Assembly: GCA_026982335.1 (NCBI GenBank)
Contig: JALSHH010000017.1
Location: 1-64,000, forward strand
Direction of reading: 5' to 3'
From: Phycisphaerales bacterium
Lineage (GTDB): Bacteria > Planctomycetota > Phycisphaerae > Phycisphaerales > UBA1924
DNA length: 64,000 bases
Below the pieces are notes generated by a model. The model was not told where the DNA came from and made no database searches. It saw only the letters and a program-made list of their open reading frames with translations. How positions within the stretch are numbered: the first letter of the stretch is position 1; each line of letters starts with the position of its first letter. Below, piece after piece: positions 34,790-44,137 of the stretch. A program made the translations under genes and the position numbers.

Positions 34790-35659
34790 ATGCCCAAGTT
34801 CCATACCACCCAAGCTGCCATGTCAATTGATGTTGAAGACTGGTTTCAAGTCGAAAACCTCAAAGGCGTCATCGCGCGCAATACATGGGATGAGCGCGAG
34901 CTGCGCGTCGAAGCCAATACCGACAAAATGCTCACATTGATGGACAAGCACAATGTCAAATCCACCTGCTTCATCCTCGGGTGGGTCGCTGAAAAATGCC
35001 CATCGCTCATCAAACGCATCGCCGACGCCGGGCACGAAATAGCATCGCACGGCTACGGGCACGACCTGATCTATAACCTCTCCCAAAACCAGTTCCGCGA
35101 AGATATGAAACGCGGCATCGGCATTGTCGAAGACCTCACCGGCACCAAAATCCGAGGCTACCGTGCCCCGTCATTCTCCATCACCGATTGGTCAATCGAC
35201 ATCCTCCAAGAACTCGGACTCACCTACGACTCCTCCGCCTTCCCAACCCTCGCCCACGACCGCTATGGCAAACTCGAAGGCATGGACTCAGGTAAACCCA
35301 TTGTCGAAATCCGACCCGGATTCCACGAAGTTTGTGTCTCGGTACTCAAAATCGGCCAAAAAGGTGTCCCTTGGGCAGGCGGGGGATACTTTCGTCTCCT
35401 CCCCTACCCGTTATTCAAGTGGGGGGTCAAACGGATCCTCAAATCCAATACGCCCTATGTTTTCTATATCCACCCGTGGGAAGTCGACCCTGACCAACCT
35501 AAAACGACCGGACTCCAGAAATCACATAAATTCCGCCACTACAACAATTTGAACAAGTGCGCCGCCCGCTTTGACAACCTGCTTGGTGCATTCGATTGGC
35601 GACCCATCGGCGAGTTTCTCGATGACTACCTCACCAAAAATCCACCGACTTCCGATTGA
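34790..35659 (+). CDS. polysaccharide deacetylase, PEP-CTERM exopolysaccharide type
   Basis: 289 residues. MSIDVEDWFQVENL at the N-terminus is the signature of the deacetylases that accompany XrtA/PEP-CTERM exopolysaccharide loci; the metal-site motif follows as ASHGYGHDLIY, then RGYRAPSFSIT and FYIHPWEVDPDQP. It removes N-acetyl groups from the exported or lipid-linked polysaccharide. It lies 12 nt after the formyltransferase gene in the same unit. Its presence connects the glycan locus with the PEP-CTERM proteins at 11-13 kb. Confidence 0.92.
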   Translation: MPKFHTTQAAMSIDVEDWFQVENLKGVIARNTWDERELRVEANTDKMLTLMDKHNVKSTCFILGWVAEKCPSLIKRIADAGHEIASHGYGHDLIYNLSQNQFREDMKRGIGIVEDLTGTKIRGYRAPSFSITDWSIDILQELGLTYDSSAFPTLAHDRYGKLEGMDSGKPIVEIRPGFHEVCVSVLKIGQKGVPWAGGGYFRLLPYPLFKWGVKRILKSNTPYVFYIHPWEVDPDQPKTTGLQKSHKFRHYNNLNKCAARFDNLLGAFDWRPIGEFLDDYLTKNPPTSD

Positions 35660-35700
35660 TCTACGATTGACATTGCAGTTCATGGGCATACACTCGCCAT

Positions 35701-36750
35701 ATGAAACTGCGACTCATTCTCAATGCCGTTAGCTGTTCACTCGTCCTTGGCTTTGCCAGCACCGGTGCCCATGCCTTGTGCCCCACCGACACATTTGTTT
35801 CAACCGACAAAGCGATTGATGCCCAAAACGCCCGCCCCGGCGTGCTCATCATGGCCCACGGCGGAAGCGAAGCATGGAACCAAGCCGTCGAGCAGGCCAT
35901 CGCTCCGCTCAAAGGCACCTATCCCATCGAAATCGCCTATGGCATGGCCAAAACCTCCACCATGCACGCGGCAGTAGAACGACTCGAAGACCAAGGCGTC
36001 AACACCATCGCCGTCGTACGAATGTTCATCTCAGGATCGAGCTTCCTTGACAAAACCGAATACATCCTCGGGCTTCGTCATTCGCTCGAAGGGGACATGC
36101 ACTCCAAAGACATGAAGGGGCATGGTTCAAAGATGTCCATGTCTCCAATGGACCGCAAGATGGGCGACAAGATGGGCGACATGGACAACAACAAATCAAC
36201 AAACGACAAGCCTCAGGATGTGGGTGGACATTCGATGGAAGCACCGATGCCCATCGACTCCGATTCCACCTTCATCCTCAGCACCGATGGCGTCTCGGCA
36301 TCGACACTCGTCGACGACATCCTGATCGACCGTGTGCGAGCTTTGAGCATTGACCCATCCACCGAAAGCCTCCTCATCCTCGCCCACGGCCCAGGTGATG
36401 ACGAGGAAAACAAACAATGGCTCATCGACATGCAGCGCCGAACCGAGCGCCTGAACTCGCTGGGCAACTTCATCGATATCCGATGCGAAACACTCCGCGA
36501 AGATTGGCCAGGACAACGGGCCGAGGCTGAAAAACGCATCCGCGCATTTGTGCAGTCCAACAACAAGGCAGGAAACCGCGTCATCGTCATCCCCTTCCGC
36601 ATCGCCGGGTTTGGACCCTACAGCGAAGTCCTCGATGGTTTGGATTACATCGCGGACCAACGCGGCTTTAGCCCACATCCCAACATAACCGCATGGATCG
36701 ACCAAACAGCGCGAGAACTACTTCCCATGCTCCCAGCACGCATCAACTAA
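35701..36750 (+). CDS. exported CbiX/SirB-like chelatase-fold protein with Met/His/Asp-rich insert
   Basis: 349 residues with a signal peptide (MKLRLILNAVSCSLVLG, cleavage near AHA). Two half-domains follow: PGVLIMAHGGSEAWNQAV at about residue 49 and LLILAHGPGDDEENKQWL at about residue 223, both with the AHG histidine used for metal binding in CbiX/SirB sirohydrochlorin chelatases. Between them, at residues 131-180, lies a stretch dense in Met, His, Asp and Lys (for example MHSKDMKGHGSKMSM and DKMGDMDNN). Export of this fold is unusual, since tetrapyrrole chelatases are cytoplasmic, so a role in periplasmic metal binding or delivery is more likely. Confidence 0.78.
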   Translation: MKLRLILNAVSCSLVLGFASTGAHALCPTDTFVSTDKAIDAQNARPGVLIMAHGGSEAWNQAVEQAIAPLKGTYPIEIAYGMAKTSTMHAAVERLEDQGVNTIAVVRMFISGSSFLDKTEYILGLRHSLEGDMHSKDMKGHGSKMSMSPMDRKMGDKMGDMDNNKSTNDKPQDVGGHSMEAPMPIDSDSTFILSTDGVSASTLVDDILIDRVRALSIDPSTESLLILAHGPGDDEENKQWLIDMQRRTERLNSLGNFIDIRCETLREDWPGQRAEAEKRIRAFVQSNNKAGNRVIVIPFRIAGFGPYSEVLDGLDYIADQRGFSPHPNITAWIDQTARELLPMLPARIN

Positions 36751-37793
36751 CTCATCATCACCGGCTCGGCAGGAGGTTGGTGCCATTGAGCATTCTCGTT
36801 CTTGCCACTCTCCATATACCACTTGACCATCCGGTCGATGCCCTCTTTCAGCGGAACTTTGGGCTGATAACCAACCTCGAGGAGCTTGTCGGCCTCGAAC
36901 TTCGTCTCAGTCTTGAACATCTTCTTAACCCGAGCCGTCGAAATCGGCAGGTTCTTGCCAGTAAGCTTGATGACGATATCAAACGGCAATCCCAACAACA
37001 TCCCCATTGCATAAGGCATCGCTGGTGCAGGCTTTTTGCCCAAACAGGCACTCACCGTGTTGGAAATCTCCGTGCTTGTCAAATCTGGCTTATCGATATA
37101 GTTGAAAATCTCGAACGCTTCGATGGCACGACTGGGTTGTTCGTCAAGCATCCCCTTGAGAAACAGCGTCGCATGGACAATATTTTCGACATAGCTAAGC
37201 GATTTGATATTCGTACCTGGCCCGAACCGAAAATACTTACCCGAATCAATCTGACGGATCAACGAATACATATTGGCAAAGTTGTCGATCCCAAAAGTCA
37301 CAGTGGGGCGGATGATGAGTGCATTTCGTCCATCACCTTGATTAACCCAATTACTAAACACACCTTCGCCTTTGAGCTTGGACCCACCATAGGGCGAGTT
37401 GGGCGCAGTTGGTGCGGTTTCTTCATGAGGCGTTGGCGCATCGCCATAGACCGCTACGGTGGAATAGAACACCAGCTCCTTCACCCCGGCCCGATCCATC
37501 GCCTCGCAGACCATCTGTGAGCCATATTCATTGACTGAGTAGTAAGTCTCGTCGGCGATCCCGAAATCATGGTGGGCTGCTGCCAGATTAACAACCATAT
37601 CCACACCGATCATGGCGCGATCAAGGGCCTTGGGATCACGGATATCGCCTTTGACAAACGCCGATTGAGATGCGAGCGAACCCGGAGCCGGGTCAACAAG
37701 ATCAATCGTAACCAGTTCATGCCCCAGCGCTGCCAGATCACGATGGAAGTAGGCCCCGATAAAACCTGAGCCGCCGGTAATGAGTATCTTCAA
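36747..37793 (-). CDS. extended SDR NAD-dependent epimerase/dehydratase
   Basis: 348 residues. The N-terminal GGSGFIGAYF is the nucleotide motif and STVAVYGD plus YGGSKLKGE supply the catalytic Ser-Tyr-Lys. It belongs with nucleotide-sugar 4-epimerases/dehydratases; the C-terminus (residues 255-310) is atypical, with a more hydrophobic segment (PYAMGMLLGLPFDIVIKL) than classical GalE. Probable role in nucleotide-sugar supply for the nearby glycan genes. Its end overlaps the convergent chelatase gene by 4 nt. Confidence 0.85.
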   Translation of the reverse strand: MKILITGGSGFIGAYFHRDLAALGHELVTIDLVDPAPGSLASQSAFVKGDIRDPKALDRAMIGVDMVVNLAAAHHDFGIADETYYSVNEYGSQMVCEAMDRAGVKELVFYSTVAVYGDAPTPHEETAPTAPNSPYGGSKLKGEGVFSNWVNQGDGRNALIIRPTVTFGIDNFANMYSLIRQIDSGKYFRFGPGTNIKSLSYVENIVHATLFLKGMLDEQPSRAIEAFEIFNYIDKPDLTSTEISNTVSACLGKKPAPAMPYAMGMLLGLPFDIVIKLTGKNLPISTARVKKMFKTETKFEADKLLEVGYQPKVPLKEGIDRMVKWYMESGKNENAQWHQPPAEPVMMS

Positions 37794-37943
37794 AGTAGAC
37801 CCCTAACAATCCAAGACTGACTGTCCAAAGCCGAACTCCCCGTCCCATCCCCCGCCATGTGTCGATTATACGATCAACGATGGACCCGGTTCATTTCTGC
37901 TTCCATACTCGGCATTTTCGCCCACCTCGTCGCGTGATATCCG

Positions 37944-39893
37944 CTAAAACCCACCAAACATCACCGGCGCAAGCACCACACAGATCACCCCACATAAAAT
38001 TGTCAAAGGCCCACCAAACTTGGTGTAATCCGTCCACTTGTATCCACCAGGCCCCATCACCATCAAATTCGTCTGGTACCCGATCGGCGTTGAGAACTCA
38101 CAACTCGCCGACACCGTGATTGCCACGATAAATGGCATCGGGTTATACTGCTGTTCCAAAGCAATCCCAATCGCAATCGGGAACATCAGCACGGCTGCTG
38201 CATTGTTGGTCATCGTAGCCGTAAAGACGGTCGTGAGCAGGTAGATCGCCGCGAGCAACCCATAAGGACCAAGCGAAGCACACACCGCCACAATCGCGTG
38301 CGAAATATCGGCTGCCAACCCGGTGTTGATCATCGCCTGCCCGATTCCAAACGATGCGCCGATGACCGTCAAAATCTGAAAATCCACCCCACGCCTCGCT
38401 TGGGGTCCAGTGCAACATCGCGTCACCACCATCAACCCCGCTGCGAGCATCGCAGCCGTCATCGGCTCGAACACACTCAACGAGAGTAAAATCACCAACA
38501 AAGCCAAAATCGCCACCGCAATCCAAGCACGATCATGACGCAAAGCAGCGGGTGTTATGCGCTCATTGACCAGATAAAAATCACCAATCGATCCAAACCG
38601 ATCTGAGAAACCCTGCGGCGCTTCGAGCAAGAGGGTATCGCCGGGGCGCAATCGAATCTCACCAAGTTTGCCAGGGATCTGTTGTCCCTGACGACGCACC
38701 GCAACGACCACCGCACCGTAGCGCGTACGAATCCCCGATTGACGAATTGTCAACCCCACCAGCGATGAGTTGTTCGAAACCACCGCTTCAACGATCCGCA
38801 GGTTGGGACGATAGTGCTTGTCGGGCTGAGCATCACCACCCTCGCGACGCCCATGGGTTTCGGTCGTCGAAGGCACCAACCCCTTGATCTGCTGAAGCTC
38901 GACCACCGATTCGAGCTGACCGACAAAGACCAGCACATCGCCCTCTTGAATGACTTCCGTCGGCGAAACCGCCACAATCGAATCGTCATCCCGTTCGATC
39001 CGCGATAAAAACAGCCCCGGTAAGTTCCGCAGGTTCGCCTCCTCGACCGTCTTCCCCACAATTGGGCTCTCGGGATTGACCTTGAGCGCTGCGTGATACC
39101 CCTGCCCACGCACCTCGGCATCAGCAATCGGGTCCGTCCGCTCGGGCAATAACTTGCGCCCAAAGATCAAGATGTACGCCACCCCGAGAATCGCGATCGG
39201 TAGCCCGACCTTGGCCAGGGTGAACATCCCAAACTTGAGCGCGGGGTTATCCTCACTCACCGGCAACCCATTGCTCGTGACCTGCTCATCAGCGAGCAGC
39301 TTCGAGGTAATCACATTGGTCGAAGTCCCAATGAGTGTACACACCCCACCCAGAATCGACGCAAACGACAAAGGCATAAAAAGCCTGCTTGGCGCAATCC
39401 GACATCGTCTGGCTACGCCCGCAAGCGTCGGCAAGAACATCGCTACGATCGGCGTATTGTTTATAAATGCACTCATCGCAGCAACCGGAAGCGTCAACCG
39501 AATCTGCGCACTGCGTTCATCTTTGGGACGGCCGATCAAAACCGTGGTGATACGACTCATTGCCCCCGTCTCTTTCATCGCGGCAGCCACGATATACAAC
39601 ATCGCGACCGTAATCACCCCTTGATTGGCAAACCCCTGCACCGCCTCTTGAGGCTCGAGTACCCCAAAGATCAAAAGCACCAAAAGCACACCCATCATGA
39701 TGATGTCAGGTGCAAAACGACCCATCGCCATTGTGCCCACCATAAGCACAAGCATGATGCCGGTCAAAATGGGTTCCCAGTTGCCCAATGCGTGTGAATC
39801 CTTGCGCTGCACACCTGATCGTGCGATCAGGGGAGGGTTACTCTGCCTCTTGCCCGATCCCAAGCTCCCTGATTGCCCGGAGCAATACCCCAT
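37944..39893 (-). CDS. SLC13-family anion transporter with two RCK_C domains
   Basis: 649 residues from ATG 39893, which has GAGGA close upstream; GTG 39812 is an alternative nearer the first helix. About eleven membrane helices are split by two TrkA-C-type domains (YHAALKVNPESPIVGKTVEE and VSNNSSLVGLTIRQSG regions). Helical repeats such as FINNTPIVAMFLPTL and TMTNNAAAVLMFPIA are the SLC13/DASS signature, matching SAC1-type sulfate or other dianion transporters. Its 5' end overlaps cysQ, so it is co-expressed with cysC and cysQ; sulfate import for PAPS synthesis is the likely job. Confidence 0.85.
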   Translation of the reverse strand: MGYCSGQSGSLGSGKRQSNPPLIARSGVQRKDSHALGNWEPILTGIMLVLMVGTMAMGRFAPDIIMMGVLLVLLIFGVLEPQEAVQGFANQGVITVAMLYIVAAAMKETGAMSRITTVLIGRPKDERSAQIRLTLPVAAMSAFINNTPIVAMFLPTLAGVARRCRIAPSRLFMPLSFASILGGVCTLIGTSTNVITSKLLADEQVTSNGLPVSEDNPALKFGMFTLAKVGLPIAILGVAYILIFGRKLLPERTDPIADAEVRGQGYHAALKVNPESPIVGKTVEEANLRNLPGLFLSRIERDDDSIVAVSPTEVIQEGDVLVFVGQLESVVELQQIKGLVPSTTETHGRREGGDAQPDKHYRPNLRIVEAVVSNNSSLVGLTIRQSGIRTRYGAVVVAVRRQGQQIPGKLGEIRLRPGDTLLLEAPQGFSDRFGSIGDFYLVNERITPAALRHDRAWIAVAILALLVILLSLSVFEPMTAAMLAAGLMVVTRCCTGPQARRGVDFQILTVIGASFGIGQAMINTGLAADISHAIVAVCASLGPYGLLAAIYLLTTVFTATMTNNAAAVLMFPIAIGIALEQQYNPMPFIVAITVSASCEFSTPIGYQTNLMVMGPGGYKWTDYTKFGGPLTILCGVICVVLAPVMFGGF

Positions 39894-40869
39894 GAATCCT
39901 CGGCGGAGCACAGACAATGCCCTCGTTCTTCTCAAGACCTCGCCCATGCGAAAAATCGAGGTTGTGCCCAAAGATATCAGTCACAAAAGCACCCGACTCG
40001 CACGCAATGCAGCATCCCGCAGCATGATCCCAGATCCGCTCGACATACCCCTTACGCGTCGGTAGCCTCAAATATGCATCGGCCTGACCACGCGCAACAA
40101 CAGCATATTTGCACTGCGAATCCAATCGCGCAGGCTCACCAACTGTGCCAAGCCCGTTGGCTTCGATCCAGTCCAGAATCCGGTCCGTATCCGATACATT
40201 GCTGTGTGCCTTCTCAACCGACCCACAGACTGAGATCAGCTCGGATTCGTCATGATCGAGCCGAGTGATGCGGATCGATTCGGCATTGCCGTCATCACAC
40301 CGCGACTCCCAAACCCCCTCGCCTTTGATCGCATAATACAACGACCCATGCTTATCGCGCTCATCGAAGGGCATCGACATATCAATCGCCAAGTTCGGAC
40401 ACCCCATGACTCCAATCGTCGGCGTACCGTCCTCGATAAACCCCAAAGCCACCGCATATTGCTGATTTCGCAAAAATCCCTTCGTCCCATCAATCGGATC
40501 AAGCGTCCAGAACTTGCGGTGGGTCGTATCTCCCGCCCCCATATCAACCGCCGTGAGCACCAAATCGGGTGTTGCTTCGTCCCAGACCTCTTTGGCCGCT
40601 GCCACCACTGCGTCAAGAATCAACGCATTATCCTCATCGCGCAAGAAGGTCGAAGTTTCTTCTGCGACCATCACAAACTCGCCAATATGCTGCTTGAGCA
40701 CCATCGCCACAACCGCCTGGGCTGCATAATCGGCAACCGTCACCGGACTCTTGTCGTCCTTGGTGATCGAGCGAACGGCATCGAGATTATTTTGAACCTC
40801 CTGGCAAACAATAGATGCAACTGCGACCGCTTGGCGTCCGGCAGCAGCGTATTGGGCATGATCAATCAT
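39838..40869 (-). CDS. cysQ: 3'(2'),5'-bisphosphate nucleotidase (CysQ/HAL2 type)
   Basis: 343 residues. SPVTVADYAAQAVV, AEETS, WTLDPIDGTKGFL and a late WDHAAGCCIACESGA contain the metal-binding Asp and Glu residues of the inositol-monophosphatase-like HAL2 family. It hydrolyses 3'-phosphoadenosine 5'-phosphate (PAP), the by-product of sulfotransferases, to AMP. Position between cysC and the SLC13 gene, and near a sulfotransferase gene, fits removal of PAP made by sulfation. Confidence 0.92.
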   Translation of the reverse strand: MIDHAQYAAAGRQAVAVASIVCQEVQNNLDAVRSITKDDKSPVTVADYAAQAVVAMVLKQHIGEFVMVAEETSTFLRDEDNALILDAVVAAAKEVWDEATPDLVLTAVDMGAGDTTHRKFWTLDPIDGTKGFLRNQQYAVALGFIEDGTPTIGVMGCPNLAIDMSMPFDERDKHGSLYYAIKGEGVWESRCDDGNAESIRITRLDHDESELISVCGSVEKAHSNVSDTDRILDWIEANGLGTVGEPARLDSQCKYAVVARGQADAYLRLPTRKGYVERIWDHAAGCCIACESGAFVTDIFGHNLDFSHGRGLEKNEGIVCAPPRIHGVLLRAIRELGIGQEAE

Positions 40870-40875
40870 GACAAT

Positions 40876-41541
40876 TCACTTTCGTATGTGTGATGCGTTC
40901 TGGGGAATGATATCGTGCCTCACCAACGCTGCAACAAGCTCGTCAGCCGCTTTTTCAACATCCAACTCCCCCGTCTTCACCTCAATCTCAGGATTCACAG
41001 GCACCTCATACGGATCATCAATCCCCGTAAACCCCTTGATCTCACCCGCCCGCGCCTTCTTATAAAGCCCTTTAGGATCGCGCTGTTCGCAGATTTCGAT
41101 CGGGGTGTTGATAAAGACTTCAAGAAAAATCAGCCCGGCATCCTCATGAATCTGGCGGACCTGATCCCGGTCTTTCTGGTACGGCGAGATAAAACTCGAA
41201 ATCGTCACCACCCCCGCATCAGCAAAAAGTTTGGCCACCTCACCGATACGACGAATATTCTCTTTGCGATCGTCAGCTCCGAATCCCAAATTGGCATTGA
41301 GCCCATGCCGAACATTGTCCCCATCGAGCCGATACGCCAAAACCCCGCGAGCATTGAGGACATGCTCAAGGGCCACACCCACAGTCGATTTGCCTGATCC
41401 TGAAAGCCCAGTGAGCCAAAGCGTGCACCCTTGGTGTCCCAGAACCCGTGCTCGATCCTCTCGATTTACCTTACCGTCATGCCAAACGACATTGGTAGAC
41501 TGATTTACAGATTGCTGATTGGGGGGGTGCGAATCGCTCAA
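40876..41541 (-). CDS. cysC: adenylylsulfate (APS) kinase
   Basis: 221 residues. P-loop GLSGSGKSTVGVAL, RLDGDNVRHGLNANLGF, FISPYQKDRDQVR and KGLYKKARAGEIKGFTGID are all APS-kinase motifs. It phosphorylates APS to PAPS. Six nt separate it from cysQ. It is divergent from cysD, so both halves of the pathway share the 41542-41804 interval. The N-terminal 30 residues are hydrophilic and variable. Confidence 0.95.
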   Translation of the reverse strand: MSDSHPPNQQSVNQSTNVVWHDGKVNREDRARVLGHQGCTLWLTGLSGSGKSTVGVALEHVLNARGVLAYRLDGDNVRHGLNANLGFGADDRKENIRRIGEVAKLFADAGVVTISSFISPYQKDRDQVRQIHEDAGLIFLEVFINTPIEICEQRDPKGLYKKARAGEIKGFTGIDDPYEVPVNPEIEVKTGELDVEKAADELVAALVRHDIIPQNASHIRK

Positions 41542-41804
41542 GGCTCAATCTCCAGCGGGTGCCAGTGTATGCTCGAAATAGACAATATCGTTCAATGCCG
41601 GGACAGGCACGATTATCGGGCCTCAATCGATCGTGAATATGCGAAATCCCGGTCTATACTTCGGCTCAATAGTCCCACGAATCCCGGTTTCTCGCTCTTG
41701 AAGGGTGAAAGATCGGTCGATGGGTGAGAAAGACAGACACGAGAAGACAGGCGCAATCACGCTATTGCCTATTTGAGAAAATACCCAAGCGGAGACTTTC
41801 CCTC

Positions 41805-42743
41805 ATGACCTCGGCGACAGAACCAACCGGTGCGTCTTCACACTACAAACTCACCCACCTCAAGGCCCTCGAAGCCGAAGCCATCCACATCATGCGCGAG
41901 GTGGCCGCCCAATTCGAAAAACCCGCCCTGATGTTCTCAGGCGGAAAAGACTCCATCGTCATGGTCCGATTGGCTGAAAAAGCCTTCCGCCCCGCCAAGT
42001 TCCCCTTCCCCCTCCTCCACATTGACACCGGGCATAATTTCCCCGAAGCCCTCGCCTTCCGCGATAAACTTGTCGAAGACATCGGCGAACGACTGATCGT
42101 CCACAAGGTCCAAGACCTCATCGACCGCGGCGACGCGGCTGAGGACCCAGGGCCATTCCCCTCGCGCAACCGTGCCCAAATCCCGACACTCCTCGATGCG
42201 ATCGACAAATATCAGTTCGATGCACTCTTCGGCGGTGCCCGGCGCGACGAAGAAAAAGCACGCGCCAAAGAACGCATCTTCTCCTTTCGAGACGACTTTG
42301 GACAGTGGGACCCCAAAAACCAACGCCCCGAACTCTGGAACCTCTACAACGGCCGACACCGCATGGGCGAGAACATCCGCGTTTTCCCGATTTCGAACTG
42401 GACCGAGATGGATGTCTGGCAATACATCATGCTCGAAAATATCGAAATCCCCGGACTCTACTTCTCACACAAACGCGATGTGGTTAAACGCCGAGGCCAA
42501 CTCGTACCCATCGGCGATGACCCCTTCGGACCCCGTGACGGCGAAACTATCATCAACTGCACCGTTCGCTTCCGTACCGTCGGCGACATGAGTTGCACCG
42601 CCGCCACTGATTCGCCCGCATCAAATCTCGAAGAAATCGTCGCCGAAGTCGCCGCCGCCCGAGCATCCGAACGCGGCGCACGCATGGACGACAAAACCAA
42701 CGAAGCCGCGATGGAAGATCGCAAAAAAGAAGGATACTTCTAG
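41805..42743 (+). CDS. cysD: sulfate adenylyltransferase, small subunit
   Basis: 312 residues from ATG 41805. FSGGKDSIVMVRLAEKAF is the PP-loop; FPLLHIDTGHNFPEAL, GGARRDEEKARAKERIFSFR and FPISNWTEMDVW are CysD motifs. With CysN it makes APS from ATP and sulfate. Three nt separate it from cysN. Confidence 0.96.
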   Translation: MTSATEPTGASSHYKLTHLKALEAEAIHIMREVAAQFEKPALMFSGGKDSIVMVRLAEKAFRPAKFPFPLLHIDTGHNFPEALAFRDKLVEDIGERLIVHKVQDLIDRGDAAEDPGPFPSRNRAQIPTLLDAIDKYQFDALFGGARRDEEKARAKERIFSFRDDFGQWDPKNQRPELWNLYNGRHRMGENIRVFPISNWTEMDVWQYIMLENIEIPGLYFSHKRDVVKRRGQLVPIGDDPFGPRDGETIINCTVRFRTVGDMSCTAATDSPASNLEEIVAEVAAARASERGARMDDKTNEAAMEDRKKEGYF

Positions 42744-42746
42744 GAC

Positions 42747-44090
42747 ATGTCTGCCCAAACCCAATCCAAAACCGACTTCTCAACCGATCCCAATGCCAAC
42801 AAAGGCATGGATTTCTCTACCGACGCCTACCTCGATATGGATCTGCTCCGCTTCCTCACCTGCGGCAGCGTCGACGACGGTAAATCCACACTCATCGGTC
42901 GGCTCCTCTACGATTCAAAGTCGATCTTTGAAGACCAACTCGAAGCCGCCGAGTCTGCCTCGCTCTCGCGTGGCGATCAACGCATGGACCTCGCCCTGCT
43001 TACCGACGGGCTTCGCGCCGAGCGCGAGCAAGGCATCACCATTGATGTTGCCTATCGCTACTTCGCCACCCCAAAGCGTAAGTTCATCATCGCCGACTGT
43101 CCCGGACATGTGCAATACACCCGCAACATGGTGACCGGCGCATCGACCGCGAATCTCGCGTTGATCCTCATCGACGCCCGTCATGGCGTGATCGAACAAA
43201 CCCGCCGACACTCGTTCATCACCAGCCTCTTGCGGATTCCGCACTTGGTCGTCTGTGTGAACAAAATGGACCTTGTGGACTGGTCACAGGAAACCTACGA
43301 CAAAATCCGCGAAGAATTCGAAGAATTCGCTGCCCGCTTCGAAATCACCGACATCACCTTTGTCCCCATGTCCGCCCTCACCGGCGACAATGTCGTCAAC
43401 CGATCCCAAAATATGGATTGGTACCAAGGCCCATCATTGTTGCACCATCTTGAAAATGTGCACATCGCAGGCGATCGGGACATGATCGACCCACGCTTCC
43501 CCGTCCAATGGGTCATCCGCCCCCAAGGCGACGAACACCATGACTACCGAGGCTACGGCGGCCAAATCGCTTCAGGCGTCTTCCAAGTCGGCGACGAAAT
43601 CATCGCGCTCCCATCGGGGATGGAATCAAAAATCAAATCCATCGACATCGGAGGCGTACCTCAACCATTGGCCACCCCCCCGATGAGCGTCTCGATCCAA
43701 CTCGAAGACGACATCGACATCTCCCGTGGAGACATGCTCTGCCGACCCAACAACCAACCAACCTCAGGCCAAGATATCGACGCGATGGTCGTCTGGATGG
43801 CGGAAACCCCAATGAAGGTCGGTAAAAAATACACCGTCCGGCACACCTCTAACGAGGCCAGATGCATCATCAAAAACCTCAACTATCGGCTCGACATCAA
43901 AACCCTCCACCGGGTCGAAGAGGCAGAAGATCTCAAACTCAACGAAATCGGACGGATCGCCATCCGCACGACCAAGCCACTGTTTTATGATCCCTACCGA
44001 CAATGCCGCGTGACGGGCAGTTTCATCATCGTTGATGAACAGACCAACAACACCGTCGGCGCCGCGATGATCATCGGCGAAACAAGCTAA
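42747..44090 (+). CDS. cysN: sulfate adenylyltransferase, large (GTPase) subunit
   Basis: 447 residues. GTPase motifs are GSVDDGKSTLIGRLLYD (G1), DCPGHVQYTRNM (G3) and NKMDLV (G4), followed by EF-Tu-like beta domains. The enzyme uses GTP hydrolysis to drive APS formation with CysD. It has no C-terminal APS-kinase domain, which is supplied by the separate cysC gene across the divergent promoter. No cysH, cysI or cysJ reductase gene lies in the window. Confidence 0.96.
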   Translation: MSAQTQSKTDFSTDPNANKGMDFSTDAYLDMDLLRFLTCGSVDDGKSTLIGRLLYDSKSIFEDQLEAAESASLSRGDQRMDLALLTDGLRAEREQGITIDVAYRYFATPKRKFIIADCPGHVQYTRNMVTGASTANLALILIDARHGVIEQTRRHSFITSLLRIPHLVVCVNKMDLVDWSQETYDKIREEFEEFAARFEITDITFVPMSALTGDNVVNRSQNMDWYQGPSLLHHLENVHIAGDRDMIDPRFPVQWVIRPQGDEHHDYRGYGGQIASGVFQVGDEIIALPSGMESKIKSIDIGGVPQPLATPPMSVSIQLEDDIDISRGDMLCRPNNQPTSGQDIDAMVVWMAETPMKVGKKYTVRHTSNEARCIIKNLNYRLDIKTLHRVEEAEDLKLNEIGRIAIRTTKPLFYDPYRQCRVTGSFIIVDEQTNNTVGAAMIIGETS

Positions 44091-44137
44091 CAGATAAACA
44101 TACCCAGTTCGTGCGCTTCACCGCCTATCCTTGACCC

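Noticed and set aside
36693-37520. 275-codon plus-strand frame opposite the SDR gene
   Set aside because: Overlaps the chelatase 3' end and lies antisense to a clear epimerase.
41542-41804. Possible riboswitch between cysC and cysD
   Set aside because: Only a TATACT near 41655 was found; no convincing paired structure or known sulfur-riboswitch motif.
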